A DNA stretch of 64,000 bases from assembly GCA_018667335.1 (NCBI GenBank), contig JABIVD010000053.1:24157-88156 (forward strand). The letters are read 5' to 3'. The stretch's first letter is position 1. Each line of letters starts with the position of its first letter. Of this stretch, positions 16,892-25,425 are shown in pieces. The translations under genes were made by a program, and so were the position numbers. Below the pieces are notes generated by a model. It did no database searches. It saw only the letters and a list, made by a program, of their open reading frames with translations, and was not told the DNA's origin. Origin of the DNA: Rhodospirillaceae bacterium (GTDB lineage: Bacteria > Pseudomonadota > Alphaproteobacteria > UBA6615).

Positions 16892-17937
16892 GATGCCTCC
16901 AGCAGCGCGAACGACGCCGTAAAGCCCGGCCCCATGGCCGACATCAACCAGTTGCCCGGGGTGCCTTCGCGCATGGTCTCTGCCAGGACAAACATGGCCG
17001 TCGCCGCCGACATGTTCCCGTAACGGCGCAGAACATCGCGTGCCGTCACGAGCGCACCAGGCGGCAGCCCATAGACCTCCTCGAGGGCATCGAGGACCTT
17101 CGCGCCGCCGGGATGGCAGGCGTGTCGGGCGATGTCCTGCGGCCCCAGGCCGTGGCCTTCGAGAAACGCGTATGCGGGTTCGCGCAGACGGGTGCGCACC
17201 AGGTGCGGAATATCGCGTGAGAACAGCACGCCGAGACCGTCATCGCCGACGTCCCAGCCCATGACATCGAGGGAGTCTTCCCAAGTGTGTTCGCCCCAGC
17301 CAACAAGTTTCGGCCCGGAAAGATTGCAACCGAGGAGTGCGCCTGCGGCCCCGTCCCCGAACAGGGCTGTGGCGATGATGTTGCTCTTCGATGTGTCGTT
17401 GACCCGAAACGTCAGGCCGCAGAGTTCAACCACCAGATACAGGACGCAGCTGTCCGGCCGGCTCATTGCCATCTGTGCAGCGCGCGCCAGGCCACTCACG
17501 CCGCCGGCACAGCCAAGCCCGAACACCGGCAGGCGCTGCACGTCGCGGCGAAACGGCAGGCGCTCCAGCAGCAACGCATCCAGGCTGGGCGTCGCCACGC
17601 CGGTCGTCGAGGCCACCACGATCGCGTCCACATCCGCCGCAGTGATCCCGGCCTGATCGAACAGGTCCTGGCTGACCCGGCTCAGGAGATCGATGGCGTG
17701 TTCGATATACAGATCATTCCGTTCCGAAAACGGATGCGCATGCGCGTACCAATCGATCGGCACGCAAGAATGCCGCGTCTCGATCGCCGCGTTTCGATAG
17801 GCGTCCGTGAAGCGCTCGAAGCCGGGAACGTCCGGCGCAAATATCTCGCGCGAGCGTTCGACCACCTCGTTCTGATCGAGCACATGCTCGGGCACGGCTG
17901 TCGCAACCGCGGCAATATGGGCGCGTGGGTTCATCAT
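16888..17937 (-). CDS. type III polyketide synthase (chalcone/stilbene synthase family)
   Basis: A 349-residue type III PKS with the complete Cys-His-Asn triad: C143 (VFGLGCAGGVSG), H275 (ACHPGGAKVL) and N308 (RRYGNMSAAT). Bacterial relatives condense long-chain acyl starters with malonyl-CoA to give alkylresorcinols or alkylpyrones. Length is normal. The first two codons are both ATG. It overlaps the upstream EamA transporter and the downstream methyltransferase by 4 bp each, a compact biosynthesis-modification-transport unit. Confidence 0.93.
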   Translation of the reverse strand: MMNPRAHIAAVATAVPEHVLDQNEVVERSREIFAPDVPGFERFTDAYRNAAIETRHSCVPIDWYAHAHPFSERNDLYIEHAIDLLSRVSQDLFDQAGITAADVDAIVVASTTGVATPSLDALLLERLPFRRDVQRLPVFGLGCAGGVSGLARAAQMAMSRPDSCVLYLVVELCGLTFRVNDTSKSNIIATALFGDGAAGALLGCNLSGPKLVGWGEHTWEDSLDVMGWDVGDDGLGVLFSRDIPHLVRTRLREPAYAFLEGHGLGPQDIARHACHPGGAKVLDALEEVYGLPPGALVTARDVLRRYGNMSAATAMFVLAETMREGTPGNWLMSAMGPGFTASFALLEAS

Positions 17938-18836
17938 GTTCCTCGAGGTTTCGTTTCCGCGCGCTCACGAAGCGCGAGATAGGTTGCGCTGACAAAGATC
18001 ATGAGGCCGCCAATCCAAGTGTATACGTCCGGCAACTCGTTGAAGAGCAGGAAACCCAGCGCCGCGGCCCAGACCAGCTTGGAGAAATCCATGGGCATGA
18101 CGACCGCCGCCTCACCGACCCGCAGGGCCTGGGTGAGCGTGAGATGCCCGACGGTGCCCATCGTCCCCATGACCAGCAAGACGCCCAACTGTTCCAGCGT
18201 CGGCCATTCCCAGACAAACAACGCGGGGATCAGGGCAATCGGCGACATGAACATGACCATGTAGACCACGATGGTGGGTGTCGCGTCGCGGCGCCCCAGG
18301 GTCTTGATGACGATCAGGATCATGCCCCAGATGCCCGATGCGGCGAGGATGATGATCGGACCCGTGTCCACTTCGACAAAACCGGGGCGGACAATCGCCA
18401 GCGCGCCCGCAAACCCGAACAACAACGCAGCCCAGCGTTGCCAACGAAACACTTCCCCGAGAATCACGACGGCCAGCACCGCGGCAAACAGCGGTGCGGT
18501 AAATGCCAGGGCATTAGCCATCGCCAGCGGGGTCATTGTCAGCCCGGTGAAAAACATCATCATCGCGACCACATGGCCGAAGGAACGTATGCCATGCACC
18601 TTGATCTGATCGGTACGCAGGATGCCAAAACCATATTTCCAGAACAGAACCGCGACGACGGGGAACCCGAAAAACGTCCGGAAAAATCCGATCACGAACG
18701 AGTGCATTCCGTCCTGCGCGAGATACCGGATCATCGTGTGCATGATCACGATCAGCGCGGCCGTCAAAAGCATCCACAACATTCCCTGCAGATTTCCAGT
18801 CAGCCAGACTGGCCGCACGCTTTGTTTTCGGAACAC
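17934..18836 (-). CDS. EamA/DMT-family transporter linked to type III PKS
   Basis: A membrane protein of about 300 residues with ten hydrophobic segments and two EamA repeats (GFFRTFFGFPVVAVLFW; LAMANALAFTAPLFAAVLAV; MDFSKLVWAAALGFLLFNELP). I favour the GTG at 18836 because a GGAG site lies 7 bp before it; an ATG at 18899 would add 21 residues but has no visible binding site. Its stop overlaps the type III PKS start (ATGA), so it is probably the first gene of that operon and may export the polyketide or a related lipid, though EamA carriers handle many substrates. Confidence 0.8.
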   Translation of the reverse strand: MFRKQSVRPVWLTGNLQGMLWMLLTAALIVIMHTMIRYLAQDGMHSFVIGFFRTFFGFPVVAVLFWKYGFGILRTDQIKVHGIRSFGHVVAMMMFFTGLTMTPLAMANALAFTAPLFAAVLAVVILGEVFRWQRWAALLFGFAGALAIVRPGFVEVDTGPIIILAASGIWGMILIVIKTLGRRDATPTIVVYMVMFMSPIALIPALFVWEWPTLEQLGVLLVMGTMGTVGHLTLTQALRVGEAAVVMPMDFSKLVWAAALGFLLFNELPDVYTWIGGLMIFVSATYLALRERAETKPRGT

Positions 18837-18930
18837 GAGTGAACTCCGGCAAGGGCGTCGGTTGTACGCCTGCGGGGAATGCCGCAAAATGCCATGCAAC
18901 GGTTAATGCTAATTCGAGGAGACAACACCG

Positions 18931-19251
18931 ATGATCACGGCACTTGTCCAGTTCAAAGTGAAAGACGGCACCACACGCGATGAGGTGTTCACCAATATGA
19001 AGAATGTGGCCCCCAAGTTCGAGGGCATGGCGGGCCTGATCCGCAAGAACTTCATCTTTGACGGCGAGCGCGGCGTCGGTGGCGGCGTCTACACCTGGGA
19101 AAGCCGCGAAGCGGCCGAAAGGGTCTACGCAGAAGGTGGCCCCTGGCGTGAGGCGATCCGCAATCTTTATGGCGTCGACCCTGACGTCACCATCTTCGAA
19201 ACGCCGGTGATCGTCGATAACGAACAAGGCCAGATCAAGACGGCGGCCTGA
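18931..19251 (+). CDS. YdhR-like putative monooxygenase (ABM-fold)
   Basis: A 106-residue dimeric alpha-beta-barrel-type protein resembling YdhR (ITALVQFKVKDGTTRDEV; FEGMAGLIRKNFIFD; GGGVYTWESREAAERVYAEGG). Family members are small putative monooxygenases or stress proteins with poorly known substrates. A GAGGAGA site precedes the ATG. It is followed 28 bp downstream by an oxidoreductase gene in the same direction, so the two likely form an operon. Confidence 0.8.
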   Translation: MITALVQFKVKDGTTRDEVFTNMKNVAPKFEGMAGLIRKNFIFDGERGVGGGVYTWESREAAERVYAEGGPWREAIRNLYGVDPDVTIFETPVIVDNEQGQIKTAA

Positions 19252-19279
19252 CCGGGAAGGAATTTTTGCTTTGGGTGAC

Positions 19280-20278
19280 ATGAAAAAAGCGGTCCAGTTC
19301 TCTGTGACCGGCAACCCGCCTGACGTCGTCGAGCTGATCGATATGCAGACGCCGGACGTCGGGCCCGACGAGGCGTTGATCGATGTCGAGGCGGCGGCGA
19401 TCAACCCGTCGCATCTTCTTACGCTCTCGGGCTCCTACGGCGTGCAGCCCGAGCTGCCCGCAGTTCCGGGGGCCGAGGGTGCGGGGATCATCCGCGAGGT
19501 CGGCGTTGATGTCACCAATGTGAAAATTGGCGACCGGGTGATGATCCCGCCCTATTCCGGCACCTGGCGGCAACAGGTGGTGGTCAAGGCCGAGGCTATT
19601 CATATCCCCCTGCCCGCAACCGGCGATCCTATCCAGATGGCCATGCTAATGGCCAATCCGCCGACGGCATGGCTGCTGCTCAAGACGGTCGTCGACCTGG
19701 AACCCGGTGACTGGGTCATCCAGAACGCGGCCAACTCCGCGGTCGGCCAGTATGTGATGCAGCTCGCGGGCATCTATGGCCTGAAGACGGTCAATGTGGT
19801 CCGGCGCGAGGGGATGGAAGATTTCATCACCGGCGCGGGCGGCGACATCTGCGTGGTCGACGGCCCCGATCTTGGCGAACGGGTCAAGGCTGCGACCGGC
19901 GGCGCACCGATCAAGCTGGCGATCGACGCGGTGGCCGGGGAAGCGACCCAGCATCTCGCCGATTGTCTCGCCGACGGCGGAAAGATCGCGAATTACGGGC
20001 TCCTGTCGAAGCAGCCCTGCCAGTTATGGCCGGACGACATCATTTTTCGGGAGATCGATCTCGTGGGGGTCTGGCTCACACTCTGGATACGCAGAGACTC
20101 CACGCTGGCCGAACGCCAGGCTGTCTATGGAGAACTCGTCGGATACATCGCCGAGGGCCGCATGGGTGCGCAGGTCGAGGCCACCTACCCGCTCGAGCAG
20201 ATCAAGGATGCGGTGACCCACGCCATGCAGGGCGGACGCAACGGCAAGGTCGTGCTCACGCCGAACGCGGACGCGTGA
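19280..20278 (+). CDS. MDR-family reductase resembling trans-2-enoyl-CoA reductase
   Basis: A 332-residue zinc-independent medium-chain reductase. The segment NPPTAWLLL followed by NAANSAVGQYVMQLAGIYG (near residue 150) is characteristic of MECR/ETR-type 2-enoyl-CoA reductases, and CQLWPDDIIFREIDLVGVWL is also typical. It probably reduces an enoyl-thioester or quinone with NADPH. The ATG at 19280 and a TTG at 19271 are both possible; the TTG has a GGAAGGA site upstream. Its stop overlaps the next start (TGATG). Confidence 0.83.
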   Translation: MKKAVQFSVTGNPPDVVELIDMQTPDVGPDEALIDVEAAAINPSHLLTLSGSYGVQPELPAVPGAEGAGIIREVGVDVTNVKIGDRVMIPPYSGTWRQQVVVKAEAIHIPLPATGDPIQMAMLMANPPTAWLLLKTVVDLEPGDWVIQNAANSAVGQYVMQLAGIYGLKTVNVVRREGMEDFITGAGGDICVVDGPDLGERVKAATGGAPIKLAIDAVAGEATQHLADCLADGGKIANYGLLSKQPCQLWPDDIIFREIDLVGVWLTLWIRRDSTLAERQAVYGELVGYIAEGRMGAQVEATYPLEQIKDAVTHAMQGGRNGKVVLTPNADA

Positions 20279-20703
20279 TGCGGCGGCGGGTGTTTCTGGC
20301 CGCAGCGGCAGGAACCCTCGGCGCCCTGTTCTTTTCGATCCGTGCCGCAGCTGACCTGTCGGTCCTGGGCACCGGTGTTTTCCGCGATGGTGACCCGGTT
20401 CACCGCGGTTCCGGCAACCTGCGTATCTCCCGCGCGGACAGCGGCGCGCGAAGCGTCGAGCTTCTCGGCATGCAGATCGTGCCTGGGCCCAACCTGTTCG
20501 TGTATCTCGTCGAGAACGAAGACCCGCTATTCCCCGAGGACGTCGAGGTAAAGTTCCTTTCTCTCGGGAAACTCAAGAGCCTGACCGGCGATCAGTCCTA
20601 CGCCATTCCGGTCGACGTGGATCTGGCCGCCTGGGGCAGCGTCGTCGTGTGGTGCGATACCTTCAAGACCGCCTTCGCGGTCGGCACAATTGCGCATATT
20701 TGA
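20278..20703 (+). CDS. exported DM13-domain protein with Tat-like signal
   Basis: A 141-residue protein with an N-terminal RRRVFL motif and a hydrophobic stretch ending in an Ala-rich cleavage site, resembling a Tat signal. The mature part is a DM13 domain: GNLRISRADSGARSVELLG, GPNLFVYLVENE and WGSVVVWCDTFKTAFAVGTI, with the single cysteine expected in the VWC motif. DM13 domains are proposed to carry out electron transfer, based on homology to DOMON-linked domains. The start codon overlaps the stop of the reductase gene by one base, implying co-translation. Confidence 0.8.
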   Translation: MRRRVFLAAAAGTLGALFFSIRAAADLSVLGTGVFRDGDPVHRGSGNLRISRADSGARSVELLGMQIVPGPNLFVYLVENEDPLFPEDVEVKFLSLGKLKSLTGDQSYAIPVDVDLAAWGSVVVWCDTFKTAFAVGTIAHI

Positions 20704-20712
20704 TGCATTGCC

Positions 20713-20785
20713 CGTCATGCGCGGACTTGATCCGCGCATCTCTGGCCCGTGCGAAAAGATACCCGGGTCAAGCCCGGGTATGACG
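20713..20785. repeat. mirrored REP-like dispersed element, copy 1
   Basis: The element starts CGTCATG and ends CATGACG-like (TATGACG), so it is a long inverted repeat. Inside are two hairpins, TGCGCGGACTTGATCCGCGC and its partner ACCCGGGTCAAGCCCGGGT. Five related copies occur at 24154, 25249, 26626, 27022 and 60090. Confidence 0.85.
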
Positions 20786-20788
20786 CGT

Positions 20789-21082
20789 CTATCGATCCTT
20801 CAGCTCTATCGCCCGGTCGATTGGTTCCACCATCCGATTGAATTGTCCGGATAACCAGCCAAGCGGCCGCGACCAGTTCAACTTCGTGAATAGCAGCAGG
20901 AACGGCAGCATGGTCACGGCGGCCAGAAGCAGCCTGGTGCTGCCCTCGATGCCCGCAAGCCCGGGCCACCAGAGTCCGAACTGCAGCACCGCATAGATGC
21001 TCAAGCCCACGAAGGCCGCAGCCGTGAGGGCGAAGCCGGCCATGACAATGGCCCGCAACGCCCGCAACAGCGAAATCCGCAT
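20789..21082 (-). CDS. small hypothetical membrane protein
   Basis: A 97-residue protein with two hydrophobic segments (AIVMAGFALTAAAFVGLSIY and LLLAAVTMLPFLLLFTKL) and a charged C-terminal tail (MVEPIDRAIELKDR). I do not recognise a family. It lies 5 bp downstream of an SDR gene in the same direction, so it is probably its operon partner. Confidence 0.6.
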   Translation of the reverse strand: MRISLLRALRAIVMAGFALTAAAFVGLSIYAVLQFGLWWPGLAGIEGSTRLLLAAVTMLPFLLLFTKLNWSRPLGWLSGQFNRMVEPIDRAIELKDR

Positions 21083-21087
21083 CGTCT

Positions 21088-21789
21088 CTAGAACTTCTCG
21101 ACCCAGGGCCGCACCTCAAGCTCCCACGCCCAGGCGCTGCGGTGCTGGCGATGGAACTGAAGATAGCTCTCGGCGATCGCATCGGGGTCGAGCATGCCGT
21201 CATCGCCCCGCCCCGCAGCCCGGTCATCGCCGGATTTCTTGACGATCCCGCCGTCGATCACGAAATGCCCGATGTGAATGTTCTGGGGATGCAGCTCGCG
21301 GGCCATGGACTGGGCCAAGCCACGCAGGCCGAATTTGCCGATCGCGAAGGACGAGGAGTTGGGATAGCCCTTCACGCTGGCCGACGCGCCGGTGAACAGG
21401 ATCGAGCCGTTGCCGCGTTCGAGCATGAGTTCGGCGGCCTTCTGGGCCACCACGAAACCGCCGTAGCAGGTGATCAGGACGGCATTCTTGACCTCTTCCC
21501 GGTCAATCTCCGTGATCGGGCCACGCGCGCGCGCACTCGGGTTGTAGACAACCAGGTTCGGCACGCCCTTTTCTGCCACCACGGCGTCGAACAGCGCATC
21601 GACCGACGGGCCATCGATCACATTGCATTCGTAGGCGCTCGCGCCGGTTTCCTTGCAGAGATCATCGAGTTTGCCCGGGTTTCGTGCGGCAAGCGCCACA
21701 TCCATGCCCTGAGATGCGCAAAGCCGCGCCAAAGACGCGCTCAAACCTTCACCGGCACCCACAATCAGCGCCACTTCCTTGTCAGCCAT
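21088..21789 (-). CDS. SDR-family protein with Phe at the catalytic Tyr position
   Basis: A 233-residue short-chain dehydrogenase-like protein. The N-terminal cofactor motif is GAGEGLSASLA, and the usual NNAG is replaced by YNPSA. The active-site YxxxK reads SSSFAIGKFGLRGLAQ: F148 replaces Tyr, and K152 is kept. This suggests an altered or lost redox activity, although a branch of alphaproteobacterial SDRs shares the Phe. The start chosen (MADKEVALIVG) has a GGGGAG site upstream. It is divergent from malonyl-CoA decarboxylase. Confidence 0.85.
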   Translation of the reverse strand: MADKEVALIVGAGEGLSASLARLCASQGMDVALAARNPGKLDDLCKETGASAYECNVIDGPSVDALFDAVVAEKGVPNLVVYNPSARARGPITEIDREEVKNAVLITCYGGFVVAQKAAELMLERGNGSILFTGASASVKGYPNSSSFAIGKFGLRGLAQSMARELHPQNIHIGHFVIDGGIVKKSGDDRAAGRGDDGMLDPDAIAESYLQFHRQHRSAWAWELEVRPWVEKF

Positions 21790-21938
21790 CAAATCCACTC
21801 CCCTGTGGGCCTCCATCGAGACCGTTCATCGATCCGTTCGAATATGGTCCGCTATTTCGAGAATTCACGCCTGCGTCACGAAATATTCGTACAACGCGAC
21901 TTGCTTAACCACCATTCGAGCGCCAAATTCCAAGCATC

Positions 21939-23372
21939 ATGTCCGATACCACAGTTTCCTCCGGAATTCTCGGCCGCACCCGCGGTCTCCTGCGGCGCGC
22001 CCTGCGCGATGTCGTCGAGGGTGCGAGCAGCCTGACCAGCCGGTCGGGCCTGAACGTGAAACCCGACTTGCCCGATGATGACCTTGCCCGCCTGCAGCAG
22101 CAGATCGATGCCAGCCTGTCGGGCCGCGGCGGCGAAGCGTCCGCGCGCACCAACGCCGCCGATCTCGGCCACTGCTACCTGGAACTCAACGACACCGGTC
22201 GTTTGCGTTTCCTGACACTGCTGACGGATGAATACGGGATCGAGCCGTCCCATCTGAACGACGCCATGGATGCGGTCCGTGCCGCGACGGAGGATCCGAA
22301 GTCCTACGCGCTCGCCTTGTCGAAACTGCGCGACGACCTGTCGTCTCCGCGCATGAAATTACTGCGTCAGTTCAATGGCCTGGAGTATGGCGTTAAATTT
22401 CTGGTCGACATGCGTTCAGACCTGCGCAGCCTGCTCCGCGACCATCCGGAACTCGCCCCCCTCGACGCCGAACTGAAGTATCTCCTGTCGGGCTGGTTCG
22501 ATGCCGGCTTCCTGGAATTGCGCCGCATCACATGGGGCGCACCAGCCGATCTGCTCGAGAAGCTGATCGAATATGAGGCGGTGCACGAGATCCAGTCCTG
22601 GACCGACCTGAAGAACCGGCTCGAATCCGACCGGCGGTTCTACGCGTTCTTTCATCCCTCGATGCATAATGAGCCGCTGATCTTCGTGGAAGTCGCGCTG
22701 GTAAAGGGCATCGCCGACAACGTCCAGACGCTTCTGGATGAGACCCAGCCGATCGCCAATGCGGAAGACGCGGATACGGCCATTTTCTACTCGATCTCGA
22801 ACGCCCAGCCGGGCCTGTCGGGCGTGAGTTTCGGGGACTTCCTGATCAAGAAAGTGGTCGACCATCTGTCCCATGAGCTGCCCAACCTCAAGACCTTCGC
22901 GACCCTGTCGCCCATACCCGGCTTCCGGCGCTGGCTCGACCGGCGCATGGCGGACGGCGCGGAACTGCTCAATCACGAGCAGGAAGACGCGCTCGCCGCC
23001 GTCGCCGGTGAGCTTCCAGACGACACAGATGCCCTGCCCCATCTGCTCGACCAGCCCGATTGGCACCAGGATGAGGACATCGCCGGCGCGCTCAACCCGG
23101 TTCTGATGCATCTGGCGGCGGGTTACCTGCTCTATCAGCGCCGGGAATCCACGGGCACGGCGCTGGATTCGGTGGCCCATTTCCATCTCAGCAACGGTGC
23201 GCGCGTGGAGCGGATCAACTGGCTCGCGGACACCGCGGCCCGCGGCATGCAGCAATCGGCCGGGATGATGGTCAACTACCTGTACGACAAGGCGAAGATC
23301 GAGACGAACCACGAGGCCTATGTCACCGGCAGCGAGATTCCCGCCTCCAGCGGCGTGCGCAACCTCCTCTAG
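21939..23372 (+). CDS. malonyl-CoA decarboxylase
   Basis: A 477-residue protein matching malonyl-CoA decarboxylase along its length. The helical N-terminal domain (residues ~60-180) is followed by the GNAT-fold catalytic domain with FFHPSMHNEPLIFVEVAL, FYSISNAQPGLSGVSFGDFL and HFHLSNGARVERINWLAD; the Ser and His in the last two segments are the family catalytic residues. It converts malonyl-CoA to acetyl-CoA and CO2, used in malonate assimilation or to lower malonyl-CoA. No malonyl-CoA synthetase (matB) or transporter is adjacent. Confidence 0.93.
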   Translation: MSDTTVSSGILGRTRGLLRRALRDVVEGASSLTSRSGLNVKPDLPDDDLARLQQQIDASLSGRGGEASARTNAADLGHCYLELNDTGRLRFLTLLTDEYGIEPSHLNDAMDAVRAATEDPKSYALALSKLRDDLSSPRMKLLRQFNGLEYGVKFLVDMRSDLRSLLRDHPELAPLDAELKYLLSGWFDAGFLELRRITWGAPADLLEKLIEYEAVHEIQSWTDLKNRLESDRRFYAFFHPSMHNEPLIFVEVALVKGIADNVQTLLDETQPIANAEDADTAIFYSISNAQPGLSGVSFGDFLIKKVVDHLSHELPNLKTFATLSPIPGFRRWLDRRMADGAELLNHEQEDALAAVAGELPDDTDALPHLLDQPDWHQDEDIAGALNPVLMHLAAGYLLYQRRESTGTALDSVAHFHLSNGARVERINWLADTAARGMQQSAGMMVNYLYDKAKIETNHEAYVTGSEIPASSGVRNLL

Positions 23373-23411
23373 CCGCCCACAAATCACGCCTGCACGACGG
23401 AGAATCTGAAC

Positions 23412-24152
23412 ATGATCGAGGAAACACTCGACATCACGACGGCTGACGGCGCGATGGAGACCTTCATCTGCCGGCCCGAGCGCGGCGCTCCCTGCCCGCC
23501 GATCCTGTTCCTGATGGACGCGCCCGGCATTCGCGAGGAGTTGCACGACATGGCGCGCCGTCTCGCAACGGCGGGTTACTGCGTCCTGCTGCCCAATCTC
23601 TATTACCGCGCCGGACGCGACACCAAGTTCGGACCGGACGTGCTGGTCAAGGAAAGCGCAGACTGGACCCGGATGCGCGAAATCCGCACCAGGATGACCA
23701 TTCCGCCGGTGATGGACGATATCGCGGCGATGTTCGCCTTCCTCGATGCCCATCCCGAGATGGCGCGCCCCGGAAGTGTCGGCGTCCACGGCTACTGCAT
23801 GGCCGGCCCCTATGCGCTGGCCGCCGCCGCGCGTTATCCCGATCGGGTCGCGGCCGCGGCGTCGTTCTACGGCACCTGGATCGTCAGCGATGCCGAGGAA
23901 AGCCCGCATCTCAACCTCGCGAAGATCAAGGGCGAGGCCTACATCTCATGTGCAGAGATCGACGATCTCGCACCGCTGCCCATGGTCGCGGAACTGCAGG
24001 AACTGTTCGATGCGGCGGGCACCCGCGGCGAGCTGGAAATCCACCCCGGCGTCCACCACGGCTTCGCCTTCCCCGGCCGCAAGATCTACGACAAACCGGC
24101 CGCGGAACGCCACTGGGAGCGCCTGTTGGCGCTCTACGCACGGAACCTCTAG
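23412..24152 (+). CDS. dienelactone hydrolase-family protein
   Basis: A 246-residue alpha/beta hydrolase of the dienelactone hydrolase family. The nucleophile is cysteine, C129 in VGVHGYCMAGPY; D184 and H216 (HPGVHHGFAFP) complete the triad. Family members hydrolyse lactones or esters in aromatic degradation, but the real substrate here is unknown. It lies 39 bp after malonyl-CoA decarboxylase and may be co-transcribed with it. A GGAGAATC site precedes the ATG. Confidence 0.87.
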   Translation: MIEETLDITTADGAMETFICRPERGAPCPPILFLMDAPGIREELHDMARRLATAGYCVLLPNLYYRAGRDTKFGPDVLVKESADWTRMREIRTRMTIPPVMDDIAAMFAFLDAHPEMARPGSVGVHGYCMAGPYALAAAARYPDRVAAAASFYGTWIVSDAEESPHLNLAKIKGEAYISCAEIDDLAPLPMVAELQELFDAAGTRGELEIHPGVHHGFAFPGRKIYDKPAAERHWERLLALYARNL

Positions 24153-24153
24153 C

Positions 24154-24241
24154 CGTCATGCCCGGACTTGATCCGGGCATCCAACTCGCGCACCCAGCTA
24201 AATTTTTGACAGAGATGGCCGGATCAAGTCCGGCCATGACG
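24154..24241. repeat. mirrored REP-like dispersed element, copy 2
   Basis: It begins CGTCATGCCCGGACTTGATC and ends GGCCATGACG, with hairpins GCCCGG..CCGGGC and GGCCGG..CCGGCC. The centre (24181-24213) is variable and longer than in the other copies. It directly abuts the dienelactone hydrolase stop codon. Confidence 0.85.
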
Positions 24242-24267
24242 TTGCGAGTTGTCGCGAGTGTTTCGCC

Positions 24268-25179
24268 CTAAACCGGGCGGTCGCCCTTGATCGTCACCCG
24301 GTTGCCCTTGCGCTCGGCGGGCCAGTAGTCCCACAGCGCCCGGTGCATCACGCAGCGATTGTCCCAGAACGCCATGTCGTTCTGCTCCCAGCGATAGCGA
24401 ATCTGGAATTCCACCTTCTCGGCGTGTTCGAGCAGGAAGCCGAGGAGCGCATCGCTCTCATCGGGCGCCAGGCCGTCGATCCCCGTCGTGAACCCGCGAT
24501 TGATGTACAGCGCCTTGCGGCCGGTCTCGGGATGGGTCCGCGCGATCGGATGCAGGGCCGACGGGTAGACCTTGCCCGCGTCTTCCATCCCGCGATCGGC
24601 GTAGCGCCCGCGATAGATATGCTCGCTCTCATGTATCCCGTGCAGCCCGTCGAGCATGGTTTTCAACGGTTCCGAGAGCGCGTCCCACGCCGCGTAGCTG
24701 TCGGCGAACATCGTGTCGCCACCGCTCTCGGGCAGGATATGGATCTGCAGCATGGTGCCGAGCGGCGGAATTTCGTCGCACGACACGTCCGAGTGCCAGA
24801 ACTCGCCATTGGCGATCTTGGACCCGGCATGGGCGTGGATCTCGAACACCTCGGGAAAGCCGTCCATCCCCGGTGCGGCGGGGTGGAAGTGCAACTCCCC
24901 GAACATTCGCCCGATGTCGATCTGGGTGGCCGGCGCGATCGGCGACTGCGCCTTGAAGAACAGCACCTGATGGTCGAGATGGGCCTGATGTACTTCGGCG
25001 AACTGATCTGCGGTCAGCCCGTCGGCGAGATCGAGCCCCCGCACCTCTGCCCCCAGATTGGGCGCATAGGGCCGGACCTCGATGTGCCGGTAGTTGCGCC
25101 GTTCGCGCACATGCTCGCGCTTGGTGCCGACATTGCCCTCGGGCCGTGTGCCCGGGCTGTTGGAGTAAGTGTTCGCCAT
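24268..25179 (-). CDS. TauD/TfdA-family 2-oxoglutarate-dependent dioxygenase
   Basis: A 303-residue Fe(II)/2-oxoglutarate dioxygenase. The iron triad is H129-x-D131 (FWHSDVSC) and distal H279 (NRCVMHRALWDY); R294 (GNRVTIKG) probably binds 2-oxoglutarate. Relatives hydroxylate taurine, alkylsulfates or phenoxyacetates, releasing sulfite or opening ethers. The family does not tell the substrate. I chose ATG 25179 (MANTYSNSPG); an in-frame TTG at 25215 would extend it by 12 residues. It is isolated between two mirrored repeats. Confidence 0.88.
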   Translation of the reverse strand: MANTYSNSPGTRPEGNVGTKREHVRERRNYRHIEVRPYAPNLGAEVRGLDLADGLTADQFAEVHQAHLDHQVLFFKAQSPIAPATQIDIGRMFGELHFHPAAPGMDGFPEVFEIHAHAGSKIANGEFWHSDVSCDEIPPLGTMLQIHILPESGGDTMFADSYAAWDALSEPLKTMLDGLHGIHESEHIYRGRYADRGMEDAGKVYPSALHPIARTHPETGRKALYINRGFTTGIDGLAPDESDALLGFLLEHAEKVEFQIRYRWEQNDMAFWDNRCVMHRALWDYWPAERKGNRVTIKGDRPV

Positions 25180-25248
25180 GGGTGTGAGCCTACGATTCCT
25201 CGAGCCATCGCTCAACCGTAGGCCGTGACGGCCTTCATTACCTCAAAC

Positions 25249-25330
25249 CGTCATGCCCGGACTTGATCCGGGCATCTCATGCACCATTTGACACCGAGGC
25301 GAGATACGCGGGTCAAGCCCGCGTATGACG
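25249..25330. repeat. mirrored REP-like dispersed element, copy 3
   Basis: It starts CGTCATGCCCGGACTTGATC and ends CGCGTATGACG, with two hairpins around a 30-bp variable centre. A second, unrelated REP pair begins 20 bp further on (25350). Confidence 0.85.
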
Positions 25331-25349
25331 GCGCGGTTGGCAGACTGCC

Positions 25350-25416
25350 GGGCAGGTTTGAAACCTGCCCCTACGGGAAACCACGTCATTGTAGGGGCGG
25401 GTTTCAAACCCGCCCC
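25350..25416. repeat. RAYT-type REP pair in inverted orientation
   Basis: Two palindromic REP units face each other: GGGCAGGTTTGAAACCTGCC (25350-25374 including the CTAC tail) and, after 16 bp, GTAGGGGCGGGTTTCAAACC continuing to 25416. The same core flanks the RAYT gene at 30.6-31.2 kb, so these are probably mobilised by that protein. Confidence 0.85.
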
Positions 25417-25425
25417 CATCGCCGC

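Noticed and set aside
17925..18842. 305-codon plus-strand frame opposite the EamA gene
   Set aside because: Histidine/Asp/Gln-rich shadow of a membrane-protein gene.
22416..23909. Antisense open frame of 497 codons opposite malonyl-CoA decarboxylase and dienelactone hydrolase
   Set aside because: It spans two real genes, has His/Arg/Gly-rich shadow composition and no domain.
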